Below, piece by piece: positions 51,884 through 60,492 of a stretch of 64,000 bases of DNA (its first letter is position 1; each line of letters starts with the position of its first letter). The translations under genes were made by a program, and so were the position numbers. The notes below the pieces were generated by a model. The model saw only the letters and a program-made list of their open reading frames with translations, did no database searches and was not told the DNA's origin. This DNA is from Collinsella aerofaciens (GTDB lineage: Bacteria > Actinomycetota > Coriobacteriia > Coriobacteriales > Coriobacteriaceae), in the NCBI GenBank assembly GCA_021639365.1, contig JAJXHK010000006.1, positions 6,268 through 70,267 on the forward strand. The letters run 5' to 3'.

Positions 51884-53590
51884 TCAAGCCTGAACCGTCT
51901 TCTCTTCGGAACGATCGGCTTCCTCAGCCAGGCACTGCTTGTCGTACATTCTTACGAAGGGGGCATACATCAGATAACCGACCACAAAGCTGACTACGGG
52001 GATAAGCAGGTTCTGCCAAGCGAGAGAGCCGAGGAAATCTCCCAACCCGACAGGCAGCACGCTCATGATCATGATATGCGGCGGGACGAAGAAGCCGACG
52101 GAGTAGCCGAACCAGACGATCAGCGCCGACACGACACCGTTAAGGACAAATGGGATATCGAGAATGGGGTTGCAGACGATCGGGGTGCCGAATACGATGG
52201 GCTCCATGATATTGAATGCGGCGGGAATCACAGAAGCCTTGCCCACCGCCTTGAGCTTTTCGGACTTGGCACGCATAAAACGAATCGCCAGGGGCAGGCA
52301 ATTGCCGGCACCGCCGCAGCAAGCGAACACGGCGAACAGGAAGGTGGTCGAAAAGACGGTAGGTTGCCCGGCGGCGTAAAGTTCGGCATTCAGCGACATC
52401 GCCTGCATCATGGGAGCCATGAGGGCGATATAGGCGATACCGTTGCCGTGCATGCCGAAACACCACATGATCTGGCCGAACAGAGCAAGAACGATGATGC
52501 CAGGTCCGCTGGTAAGGGCGGAGAGGGGCAGACCGAGCAAGCCCATGACCAAAGAGGGCAACGATGCGCCCACGAAGGTTTCGCACACAAAGCTCAATCC
52601 GCGCCACAGGATAACGTTGAAAAAGAGCGGGATCAGAGCTGTGAAGGAATCCGACAGGAACGGAGGAATGGAGTCGGGCATCTTAATGGAAACGTTTTTG
52701 TCCTGGCAAAGCTTGATGATCCTGACGGAGATGATAGGCAAGATCAGGGCAGTGAAAAGACCGGTACCTCCCAACATAGACGTATCCATGGCGGTCATGG
52801 TGGTGCCGTCCGCCAATGCGACCTCCTTAAAAGGAGCTGACACCATAAGAAAAAGCACGAGCGTGACGATACCGTTAGCAAGCTCGCCCCTCATGCCGAG
52901 ATTCTTGGTATAGATATAACCGACAGCAAAAGCGACCGCTACGCTCATGAGGCCCATGGTCATGTTATAGGGAATCATGAGCTGCTGATAAATGGTCGAA
53001 TCGGTAGTGAGGACGCCGACGGTGTGCAGAACAGAAGCCACGATGGTGAAGATGGCACCCACCATGGTGAGCGATATGGTGCACATCATGCCGGAAGTGA
53101 CCGATTGGATAACTTTGTTGGAGCGCGTCGAAGCGCCAAAGTCCTGCAGCATCTTCATAGGAGCGGAATCGAAAAACCTCTCGAAGATGGTCTTGTTTGC
53201 AGGCTCTTCAGGCAAGGCGCTCTCCGACGCCTCCGCAACGTGATCTGAAGCCGCGGTCACAGTCGGGAAAATCGGTGCATCTGTGTTTTCTTTTGCTTCG
53301 GCCATGATGCGGTCGATCTGTTCGAACACGTTCTTGCAGTTTGCGGAACCATAGTCATCGGGCGAGATGACATCGCAGGGCTTTCCCGCTGCTTTGATAT
53401 CATCGATCCGATACCCGATCTGAGGTCCAGCGAGAACGCAATCGAATTCGTCGACGATATCGAGAAAGCCGTTGAACCCATGGGCTTCCACTTCGAAGTT
53501 TTCGATACCGTTCTCCGCCGCATAGTTGGAGAGCTTCCTCATGAGAATGCTGGTCGAAATGCCGCCACTGCACACAAGCAAGAGCTTCAT
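51884..53590 (-). CDS. PTS beta-glucoside/cellobiose-type EIIBC permease
   Basis: The 568-aa protein fuses an N-terminal EIIB of the Lac/Chb type with phospho-Cys7 in LLLVCSGGISTSILMRK to a linker (residues about 105-150) and a ten-span EIIC (SVTSGMMCTISLTMVGAIFT; FGMHGNGIAYIALMAPMMQA; FNIMEPIVFGTPIVCNPILD). It imports and phosphorylates a beta-linked sugar. The EIIA is missing here but a Lac/Chb-type EIIA is at 42100, 9.4 kb away on the other strand, and could serve it. The ATG at 53590 follows AAGGAAGGAT. It is preceded by the PRD regulator and followed by a GH1 gene. Confidence 0.93.
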   Translation of the reverse strand: MKLLLVCSGGISTSILMRKLSNYAAENGIENFEVEAHGFNGFLDIVDEFDCVLAGPQIGYRIDDIKAAGKPCDVISPDDYGSANCKNVFEQIDRIMAEAKENTDAPIFPTVTAASDHVAEASESALPEEPANKTIFERFFDSAPMKMLQDFGASTRSNKVIQSVTSGMMCTISLTMVGAIFTIVASVLHTVGVLTTDSTIYQQLMIPYNMTMGLMSVAVAFAVGYIYTKNLGMRGELANGIVTLVLFLMVSAPFKEVALADGTTMTAMDTSMLGGTGLFTALILPIISVRIIKLCQDKNVSIKMPDSIPPFLSDSFTALIPLFFNVILWRGLSFVCETFVGASLPSLVMGLLGLPLSALTSGPGIIVLALFGQIMWCFGMHGNGIAYIALMAPMMQAMSLNAELYAAGQPTVFSTTFLFAVFACCGGAGNCLPLAIRFMRAKSEKLKAVGKASVIPAAFNIMEPIVFGTPIVCNPILDIPFVLNGVVSALIVWFGYSVGFFVPPHIMIMSVLPVGLGDFLGSLAWQNLLIPVVSFVVGYLMYAPFVRMYDKQCLAEEADRSEEKTVQA

Positions 53591-53727
53591 GGTATCCTTC
53601 CTTTCCGTTCGCAAGATTCGTTTGGTAACGTTATCGTCGCTGATTCGGAACGGAAGCTCCACGTGACAGCGCTTCCGTATGCGTGGAAACGCTACTTCAT
53701 GCAACTATCTGCCACGAAGCGCGGAGC

Positions 53728-55665
53728 TCAAGAGAGCAGGCGCACCAGGCAATCCCATGTTTGCTCCTTGACAAGACAGGCCATGGAATTTCCGCCTGTC
53801 GAGAACTCCGTTAGCGTGTCGACAAGCGTTTCGATCTGTCCCAGGGCATCGCGTTCATATGAGACGAGAAATACGGCTTGCACCTGCAAACCCTCTTCAT
53901 TCCAAACGATCGGTTGCTCGGCAATTCCCGTCCAAACATAGGTTTCGTCACTACATGCACACACGGGATGCGGCACTGCGATGCAATCGCCAAGCGTCGT
54001 GGCAACAAGAGCCTCGCGTTGCCACACAAGACCCGTGAATCCCTCGTCCACAAGCCCGCTCGCCAGAGCCCGCTCGCACAAAAAGTTCAGAAGATCCTCT
54101 TTCGTGGAAAACGGCAAATGGGCGTAAAAACGTTCGAGGGAAAACCCTCCCACTTCACTTACCTGAGGGTTGGTATCGTGCAAAATGAGGCGGACGCGCG
54201 CCGTTTGAGCTTCATCCAGCACAAACGGAACTCTATATGTCGGCACCGGCAGTTTCCGATCGAGCTCGACCGTTGTAAAGACGCAGTCTATGTCGGAGAA
54301 ATCAACGGTGGCCAGCTGAGGACAATCAACCGCTCGCACGCTTTCGAGCAGTTCGGAAAACTTATTGGTCCAAGTTCGCTCCAGCAGCATACCGCCGCTC
54401 CGCCCGCCTCCCATCACAACGAGCACTCTGTGCTTCTCGGGCATCACGCGACGCCGCTCCAAGGCGAAGGCAAAAAGAAGCGCCAGATAGCCCCGCTCGT
54501 CCTCAGAGGGAGCTACGCCATAGTGACGCCTCAGCACCTCGCCCGCAATACCTGCCATACCGTATGCAAACGGATAGGCATCTCGAACTTCCGCGAGTAC
54601 CGGATTCTCAAGATCCATGTGGTACTTCAGTCTTACTGCCAGAGGGGCCACATGCTGGGCAAGCCGCATGCGCAAATCGAGATCGGCTAGAAAATCGAAA
54701 TGGCATGCACGGTCGACCTCGTCGAGAATCTCAAGCACCACCGACCAGATCTCATCGGAAACCGTAGATGGAGCGTCGGGCGTGGATGCCGGGACTTCTC
54801 CCGCAGGACACTCAAGCGTTCTCTTGGAAGCAAAATGCAACGCGATGTAGGCAATCTCTTCCGACGGCAGGGCAAAAGATGTGCGTTCCTTTATAAGCTG
54901 TGCAAAATCTTGCGCCCACGCATACTCTGAAGAGGCCTTGATATGCGCAAGCTGATCGGCAGGCATCTGGAGCGTTGAGCCGCGTGAGACACGGACAAAA
55001 GCAATGGTCGCATGCAGCATGAGATTACGACGGGCAACGGCCGTCAACGCGATACCATTGCGCGCCGCCACTTCATCGAGGCAGGAGACCAGATCTTCCA
55101 CGGAAACGCCCCGTACGCTATCGACCATCGTCATGAGGGATTTTCTCCCTATCCGCCCAGCGGCATCGATATACCGCGAGGCAAGATGGGCAAGACAGAG
55201 GCGGCGATTCAGTTCAAGCCCCTTTACGCGGATGCCGTAATGCGGACGACGCTCCAGCGAAAGGTCGTAGCGCGCAAGCATCTCCTCAACCTCGCGAAGC
55301 TCAGTCGAAAGCGTGCGGCGCGTCACGTAAAGCCGCTCCTCAAAATCATCCAATGTGATCCATGCGGGGCGAAACAGCAAATCGAGCAACATGGCATCTA
55401 CACGCTGCTCTGAGGTTGAAGGCGAAATATCCCACGGCGCCCCTCCTTTTAGCAGATCATGGAAAGCATGCTCATCGGTCACGACCAAGGTGTATGCGCC
55501 ATTTTTCGAGCCGATGTGCGCTGCGTTTTCCATTTCCCTGTTTGACCGAACAAACCAATTACGGACGGTGCGGGTCGATACATCGAAATGCCCGGCGACA
55601 ATCGCTGCTGGGCAACTCGGGTGCTCTTGCACGAACTCGATAAATGCGGCGATCTTCTCATTCAC
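53728..55665 (-). CDS. PRD-domain transcriptional regulator lacking the EIIB cysteine
   Basis: The 645-aa protein parallels the 48261 regulator: HTH (AAIVAGHFDVSTRTVRNWFV), a second HTH-like domain, PRD1 with His (NLMLHATIAFVR, AYIALHFASKRT), PRD2 (LAQHVAPLAVRLKYH), an EIIB-like domain and an EIIA-like domain with His in CIAVPHPVCA. In the EIIB-like loop the Cys is lost (VLVVMGGGRSGGMLL), and in PRD2 the second His is replaced (GYLALLFAFA), so control must differ from that of its paralogue. The GTG start at 55665 has AAGGAG 7 nt upstream. It heads the minus-strand PTS/GH1 operon and likely activates it. Confidence 0.85.
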   Translation of the reverse strand: MNEKIAAFIEFVQEHPSCPAAIVAGHFDVSTRTVRNWFVRSNREMENAAHIGSKNGAYTLVVTDEHAFHDLLKGGAPWDISPSTSEQRVDAMLLDLLFRPAWITLDDFEERLYVTRRTLSTELREVEEMLARYDLSLERRPHYGIRVKGLELNRRLCLAHLASRYIDAAGRIGRKSLMTMVDSVRGVSVEDLVSCLDEVAARNGIALTAVARRNLMLHATIAFVRVSRGSTLQMPADQLAHIKASSEYAWAQDFAQLIKERTSFALPSEEIAYIALHFASKRTLECPAGEVPASTPDAPSTVSDEIWSVVLEILDEVDRACHFDFLADLDLRMRLAQHVAPLAVRLKYHMDLENPVLAEVRDAYPFAYGMAGIAGEVLRRHYGVAPSEDERGYLALLFAFALERRRVMPEKHRVLVVMGGGRSGGMLLERTWTNKFSELLESVRAVDCPQLATVDFSDIDCVFTTVELDRKLPVPTYRVPFVLDEAQTARVRLILHDTNPQVSEVGGFSLERFYAHLPFSTKEDLLNFLCERALASGLVDEGFTGLVWQREALVATTLGDCIAVPHPVCACSDETYVWTGIAEQPIVWNEEGLQVQAVFLVSYERDALGQIETLVDTLTEFSTGGNSMACLVKEQTWDCLVRLLS

Positions 55666-56018
55666 GGAAAGTCTCCTTAATCGTCTGCAGCGCATAGTGG
55701 TAAATCAAACCGTCCTTTGCCTCGTGCATCTCGAACGGCATCGCCCCCGCTCAAGCCAGAACCTCATCGTATCCGGCCCACGGTCTGAAGGCGCATCATG
55801 CCCCATTATCCCATGCGAACGGTCTCGTCGAAACATCATGCATCGCCCCGTAAGCCTTCAAGCATGCACGGGTTCTCAAAACGTGTTTGCCACATCCTAA
55901 GGGATCGACGATGACGACCTCGATCAACATGCCCCACGAAGTCTCATATGCAGTAACGGATACAGACCGCCTTCCTCGCCGCGTGAACAGGGGGGGCGTC
56001 CCCTGTTCACGGCCCACG
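55666..56018. other. Intergenic region with terminator hairpin
   Basis: No gene is supported. Near its end CGTGAACAGGGG (55982-55993) pairs with CCCCTGTTCACG (56000-56011), a 12-bp stem that probably ends the minus-strand FMN-reductase transcript. The promoter of the PRD regulator should be in the first half but no clear hexamers were found. Confidence 0.5.
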
Positions 56019-56549
56019 TTATGCCAGCTTGCGGGCAAGCGCACGGACCTCTTCCAGCTTGGGCGAGGAGGCCATGCTGTCGCGCGCCTCCATGCCGCTG
56101 ATGGTGACGATGCCCTGGTCCTCCCACTTGCAGTAGGCGCAGGTGGCCTTGTACATGGCGATCGCCGCGTCGTACACGCCCTCGCTGTGGCTGTCGAGCA
56201 AAAGCGCCGTCTTGGTAAACGGGAAGCCGGTGGCACCGAAGGCGTACAGGCGGTCGATGGCAGCCTTCTCCTGCGCCGTGATATCGAACCAATAGATCGG
56301 CGACGCGAAGACGACCATGTCGGTACCCTTGAGCGCCTCGATCACGCCGGCCATGTCGTCCTTCTGCACGCAGGTGCCCTCATGGGCGAAGCAGTACTGG
56401 CAGCCCAGACAGCCGGCGATCTTCTTGCTGGCAACGCGGACGACCTCGACCGTGTGGCCACCCTCGCGCGCGGTCTCGGCAAAGGCGTCGACCATTGTGT
56501 CGGTGTTGGCGCCCTTGCGCGGGCTGCCGCTCAAAACAACGATATTCAT
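56019..56549 (-). CDS. NADPH-dependent FMN reductase/flavodoxin-like protein
   Basis: The 176-aa flavodoxin-fold protein has the FMN phosphate loop MNIVVLSGSPRKGANTDTMV, a CxxC-type CLGCQYCFAHEGTC region common in iron-sulfur-flavoprotein-like reductases, and VVFASPIYWFDITAQEKAAI for the flavin ring. It would reduce flavins, quinones or metals with NAD(P)H. GGGGAG precedes the ATG at 56549; the longer frame to 56639 has no support. Its last about 25 codons are copied, nearly unchanged, in the pseudogene at 41228-41300. Confidence 0.9.
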   Translation of the reverse strand: MNIVVLSGSPRKGANTDTMVDAFAETAREGGHTVEVVRVASKKIAGCLGCQYCFAHEGTCVQKDDMAGVIEALKGTDMVVFASPIYWFDITAQEKAAIDRLYAFGATGFPFTKTALLLDSHSEGVYDAAIAMYKATCAYCKWEDQGIVTISGMEARDSMASSPKLEEVRALARKLA

Positions 56550-56644
56550 AGAATTCTCCCCTCTTGGGTGCCGCAGGCGCGCGGCACGTTTTTTGTTGTA
56601 ACCAAAACGGATGGAGCTATTCAATCGCCTGCAAATCACATCTC

Positions 56645-56830
56645 TTATTCGAGCTCTCCAGACACAATCTCATTGGCTAAAACCTCCTCTGCCGCCTTAA
56701 TTCTTTCTCCGAAAATTGAGCAGCACATCATTGCTCGCAAAGTGTCAGCTGTGGGAAAATTAATTTGACCTTTCTCCCTGCTCGCGTGAGCGTTCGCGTG
56801 TATGAGCCTAGCCGCATCGGGCAGGCGCAA
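56645..56830 (-). CDS. Possible small protein, unknown
   Basis: A 61-codon frame with amphipathic helices (ADTLRAMMCCSIFGERIKAA, EEVLANEIVSGELE) begins with TTG at 56830. No family is recognised and no clear ribosome-binding site is visible, so it may be a chance frame or a fragment. Otherwise 56550-56871 shows no gene. Confidence 0.25.
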   Translation of the reverse strand: MRLPDAARLIHANAHASREKGQINFPTADTLRAMMCCSIFGERIKAAEEVLANEIVSGELE

Positions 56831-56871
56831 TATAGATCCACGGAAACCGGCCTACGAACAAGGAGTGCCTT

Positions 56872-57792
56872 ATGTATGGACAGCATGTTGCACCACAAAC
56901 CCATAACAAACGAACTGGCCTGTCTATCCGCGACGTCAAGCGTCATGCTGGCATCAGAGTCGCCGTTTTCGGAGTAAGCATTCTTGTGGCAGGGCAGCTT
57001 TTGCTACCCTGCGCAGCGCTGGCGACCGAAATGACCGAACCCGATGTCACAGCACCCATTACCCGCGATGAAGCCAACGCGGAAGGCAGCATCACAGCAA
57101 CCACCGTCGTCGATCACTACTACGACCTTGAGTTATCCCCTGCCTTCATGTTGGTCCAGAACGAACCGTTCGTATATGACTTCCCCGACAAACCCGAGGA
57201 CTTCGTCTACGGGCTTAACGACACCGTCCACCTCTTCAAGATCGACACCGATACCGAAAGCCTTATAAAAACCGAGAACCCCAAAGAGGCGAGCGTCTCT
57301 ATTACCCTGACCATGATCGATAATCACGTACGAGCAACTGTAGTCTTTACAGGCGGCTACGCCGACGACCAAATCCCTTACAGACTGAACCTCATCAGCT
57401 CGACCCACCTTGGCACACACATTGATCATGACTTCGACAGCGGGCAGGGGATTATGCGCGAGACGCGGCACGATTACTACATCCGCTACGTATTCGACAG
57501 CGACGTGCACCTGATCGCAACCGACACGACCGGTCCGCAGCCCGACCCCGGCGCCAAGCCGAACCCAGAGGTCAAACCCAATCCAGAAACCAAGCCCGAA
57601 CCCACACCGCAGCCTAATGCAGAAAAGCCCACGGCAAATCCCGTTTCCACCAAGGCGGCAGCGACAGTTAAACCAGTCGAGACCACCCTGCCCGCAACGG
57701 GCGACAACCGTGCGCTAGCGGTCGTCCTTGGTGTTACCGGTGGTGTAGTCGCGGCAGTTGGCGTTTCCGCAACAAGGCATCGCAACCGCTAA
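56872..57792 (+). CDS. LPXTG-anchored secreted surface protein
   Basis: The 306-aa protein has a long signal peptide (VFGVSILVAGQLLLPCAALA), a mature region of about 165 residues with YDLELSPAFMLVQNEPFVYD and VSITLTMIDNHVRATVVFTG and beta-sheet character, a Pro-rich linker of PNPE/KPNPE-type repeats (residues about 213-250), and a C-terminal sortase signal LPATGD (273-278), a hydrophobic span and ATRHRNR. It is thus covalently linked to the cell wall by sortase. AAGGAG precedes the ATG. The function of the mature domain is unknown. It is a lone gene, bounded downstream by a repeat. Confidence 0.88.
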   Translation: MYGQHVAPQTHNKRTGLSIRDVKRHAGIRVAVFGVSILVAGQLLLPCAALATEMTEPDVTAPITRDEANAEGSITATTVVDHYYDLELSPAFMLVQNEPFVYDFPDKPEDFVYGLNDTVHLFKIDTDTESLIKTENPKEASVSITLTMIDNHVRATVVFTGGYADDQIPYRLNLISSTHLGTHIDHDFDSGQGIMRETRHDYYIRYVFDSDVHLIATDTTGPQPDPGAKPNPEVKPNPETKPEPTPQPNAEKPTANPVSTKAAATVKPVETTLPATGDNRALAVVLGVTGGVVAAVGVSATRHRNR

Positions 57793-57975
57793 CGAAAGTC
57801 AAAACGTCCGTTCGCACAGGCAATCAGCCAAACTCGTGAGCGCCGCGTTCGAGACCAATAGGATCGTGATGCTGCTAACAGCGACAGCCGGAGCGCAAAC
57901 AGAGGCATTGCGGGCGTTGGGCGGCGCCGGCGTAGGTCTCGGCGCGAGCGGCGCTGCATCCCCTGCTCGCGGGGT

Positions 57976-58081
57976 TTGAAGCCGCAAAGGCTGCCCTGAA
58001 ACTGCCAAGAAAAAAGCCCCGACCCGTTTATGCAGGTCAGGGGCTTATAAACGCCTGGTTTTACTAATCCCACTCGATGGC
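57976..58081 (-). repeat. guaA-like 3' end plus terminator, copy A
   Basis: On the minus strand AIEWD and stop (58081-58064) is followed by a terminator (AAGCCCC/GGGGCTT with GACC/GGTC, 58014-58046) ending in TTTTTT. The stretch matches 62403-62520 with many identical positions. It contains no other gene; 57793-57975 shows only an unassigned minus-strand frame. Confidence 0.6.
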
Positions 58082-58082
58082 C

Positions 58083-58772
58083 CTAGTTTTGTTGGCGCCA
58101 ACCTTTCTCAGCCGCCTCGATGGCGGCGCGCAGGTAATGAAACAGACCGGCGATCAGCACCGCGATGGACGCATAGCCTATCAACGAGCGAACGATCGAC
58201 ATACCGTAACCGGCAACCGCGAATTGAACCTGGCCGAGAAGGTAGGCCCCGAAGCGCAGACTGACGAAGGAATACGCACCAAAGCAGGAAATGATCGCAA
58301 ACAAGAACCGGACCGCCCAGATGACATGGTGACGTGCGCCCGGCGTGTTCCTCGCCCCTCCAATATGCATGAGCTTGCAAAAACCCTTGAGTTGAAGCCC
58401 AACATGGGCGAACGCGAGCACGAACCCCCAGTACGAGCACAGCATGTGGGCTCGGCGCGCGAGGGAGGCTCCCGGCAACACCGGCAGGAATCCAAAGACG
58501 AACTTCGAGAGCACAAGAGCGCTCGCCACCTGTCCGGCAACGCATATGAGCAGACCCGCGATCACAGCGAGGCAGAATATGCGAACCGCATGGTAACGGC
58601 CACGAGCAAGGGCCTTAAACCAGCGTCTGTTTAAGGCCACATGGGTCACGACAGCAACGAACAAGCTCGCCCCTAGATACTCATGCGGCGCCTCCTGCAC
58701 GAGGGCGGTTGCCATCACGGCGACAAACAGCCCTGCAAGCACGGTATCCACTACAACGCGAACTCTTCTCAT
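58083..58772 (-). CDS. DUF4405-type integral membrane protein
   Basis: The 229-aa protein has six hydrophobic spans in two groups of three with conserved-looking His residues (HEYLGASLFVAVVTHVALNR, then SYWGFVLAFAHVGLQLKGF), the pattern of DUF4405/flavocytochrome-b-like proteins that may bind heme and take part in flavin-linked electron transfer. Its ATG overlaps the stop of a truncated aldo/keto reductase frame by 4 nt (ATGA), showing that the two were once coupled. Association with flavodoxin genes upstream supports a redox role. The stop is next to the guaA-like scar. Confidence 0.82.
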   Translation of the reverse strand: MRRVRVVVDTVLAGLFVAVMATALVQEAPHEYLGASLFVAVVTHVALNRRWFKALARGRYHAVRIFCLAVIAGLLICVAGQVASALVLSKFVFGFLPVLPGASLARRAHMLCSYWGFVLAFAHVGLQLKGFCKLMHIGGARNTPGARHHVIWAVRFLFAIISCFGAYSFVSLRFGAYLLGQVQFAVAGYGMSIVRSLIGYASIAVLIAGLFHYLRAAIEAAEKGWRQQN

Positions 58773-58938
58773 GCCGTTCGCCCCTCGTAGAGAATCGGTC
58801 TGCAGTTCTTCACAAAAAACGGCCTTCCCTTGTACGTAATGAAACGCTGGCTGCGATTGAGCACGTCGATGGCGGCCATCTCGTCTGCGGCCAGGCTGAA
58901 CCCGAACACGTCGGCGTCCTCGCGGATATGGTCGGGAT
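58769..58938 (-). pseudogene. 3' fragment of an aldo/keto reductase gene
   Basis: The minus strand reads NPDHIREDADVFGFSLAADE, then MAAIDVLNRSQRFITYKGRP and a stop that overlaps the next start. This is the usual end of an aldo/keto reductase. It is fused directly to the stop codon of the intact reductase at 58939, so a second reductase gene has lost everything except its last 55 or so codons. Confidence 0.75.
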
Positions 58939-59802
58939 TTAGTCCGCCGGCGTAAAGGCGCCCAGGTTCTTTTCCTGGTCCTCGAGCGACATGGTGAAGT
59001 AACGCACGCCCTTATCGAGCTCCTTGATTTGCATCATCTCGTCATCGGTCAGCGCAAAATCGAAGATCGCCATGTTGTCGGCGATGTGGGCCGGGCTCGT
59101 GGACTTCGGGAAGATGACGTTGCCCTCCTGGATGTGCCAGCGGAGGATGACCTGTGCGGGGGTCTTGCCGTACTTGGCGCCCAGCTCGGCGAACACGGGG
59201 TCCGCAAGCAGGGTCGCGTCGCCGTGCCCGAGCGGATACCAGCTCTCCAGCACCGTCCCATACTTCGCGATGCGCTCCTTCAGCTCATGCTGCTGGAAAT
59301 AAGGGTGGCACTCCACCTGCAGCGCGGCGGGCTTGATGGTCGCGGCTTCGCAGACCTCTTCCAGGCGCTCGCTCTCAAAATTGGAGAGGCCGATGGAGCG
59401 CAGTTTGCCGGCGGCAACAGCGTCCTCCATGTCAGCCCAGGCGCCCATGTAGTCGCCGAACTGCTGATGGAGCAGCAGCAGGTCGATGTGGTCGGTGCCC
59501 AGGCGAGCAAGCGTTTTATCGATTGCAGCGGCAGTCGCGCCACGCCCGTACTCGGAGGGCCAGAGCTTGGTCGTGATCCACACCTCGTCGCGGTCGATGC
59601 CGCTCTCGGCGATCGCCTTGCCCACGGAGCGCTCGTTCTGGTAGGCGTGGGCCGTGTCGATGTGGCGGTACCCCAGCCTCAGGGCCTCGGAGACCGCGTT
59701 CACGGTCTCGGGGCCCTCCGGCACCATGTACACGCCCATGCCGAACTGCGGCATCTCGATCCCGTTGTTGAGCTTCACGTACGTCTGATTCTCAAGTGCC
59801 AT
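58939..59802 (-). CDS. Aldo/keto reductase
   Basis: The 287-aa (beta/alpha)8 enzyme has the catalytic tetrad: Asp49 and Tyr54 in HIDTAHAYQNE, Lys79 in WITTKLWPSE and His112 in LLLLHQQFGD; the NADPH-binding end VIFPKSTSPAHIADNMAIFD is present. It reduces aldehydes or ketones with NADPH. AAAGGA precedes the ATG at 59802. The gene lies after two flavodoxin-like genes on the same strand and before the reductase remnant, so this region appears to have carried two reductases. The C terminus (NLGAFTPAD) is complete but shorter than some relatives. Confidence 0.93.
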   Translation of the reverse strand: MALENQTYVKLNNGIEMPQFGMGVYMVPEGPETVNAVSEALRLGYRHIDTAHAYQNERSVGKAIAESGIDRDEVWITTKLWPSEYGRGATAAAIDKTLARLGTDHIDLLLLHQQFGDYMGAWADMEDAVAAGKLRSIGLSNFESERLEEVCEAATIKPAALQVECHPYFQQHELKERIAKYGTVLESWYPLGHGDATLLADPVFAELGAKYGKTPAQVILRWHIQEGNVIFPKSTSPAHIADNMAIFDFALTDDEMMQIKELDKGVRYFTMSLEDQEKNLGAFTPAD

Positions 59803-59922
59803 GTTTGCTTCCTTTCTTATCAACTATCCTTACGCCCATCTCCCAAAGGCGGAATCCGCGCATGGACGGGCGGTTTGGCTTCCTGTGCGATCCGAACGGG
59901 TCGGATCCACGCCGTTGCTTTG

Positions 59923-60435
59923 CTACGCCAAGCCCTTGGCCCAGGCGACCACCTTGTCGCGGGAGTCCGCCGCCCTGTTGCCGGTGACCGACAGGCCCTT
60001 TTCGACGGTCGCGCCCTTGCAGGCCCTCTTCAGGTCCCTCTCGCTCTCGCCCATGCCGGACCCCTCGTTTGTACAGAAGGGGATGACGCGCTTGCCCGTC
60101 AGGTCGAAGTGCTCCAGGAACGTGAACACGCTCATCGGGCACGTTCCCCACCAGTTGGGATAGCCCACGAAGATCGTGTCGTAGGCGTCCAGGCTCTCGG
60201 GGTACTCCATAAGCTCGGGCCGGGCATCGGCCTGCAGCTCCGCCTTCGCCTCCTCGATGCACTCCATATAGCTTTCCGAGTAGTCCCCCGCGGTGCGGAT
60301 CTCGAACAGGTCGCCGCCCGTGGCCTCCGCCACGAACTCGGCCACGCGCTCGGTGTTGCCCTTCGCGAGCACCTTGATATTGCCCGCCCAGTAGTTCTCC
60401 CCCTTGCGGGAGTAGTACGCGATGAGTGTCGCCAT
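59923..60435 (-). CDS. Flavodoxin-like protein
   Basis: The 170-aa protein has the flavodoxin fold: TLIAYYSRKGENYWAG phosphate loop, TGGDLFEIRT, DTIFVGYPNWWGTCPMSVFT for the isoalloxazine ring, and VIPFCTNEGSGMGESERDL. It is the 'flavodoxin_4'-like type often found with aldo/keto reductases. It would carry electrons or reduce quinones. It lies 57 bases after the lipoprotein flavodoxin and 120 bases before the aldo/keto reductase in the same direction. Confidence 0.9.
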   Translation of the reverse strand: MATLIAYYSRKGENYWAGNIKVLAKGNTERVAEFVAEATGGDLFEIRTAGDYSESYMECIEEAKAELQADARPELMEYPESLDAYDTIFVGYPNWWGTCPMSVFTFLEHFDLTGKRVIPFCTNEGSGMGESERDLKRACKGATVEKGLSVTGNRAADSRDKVVAWAKGLA

Positions 60436-60492
60436 GGTTTTTCTCTCCTTAAAACGATTCGGCTGAACGACAGCCGCCTTTCGGCTCTATTG

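Noticed and set aside
57789..58008. Minus-strand frames of 69 to 94 codons
   Set aside because: They run through the repeat copy A and lack start signals; composition suggests decayed or non-coding DNA.
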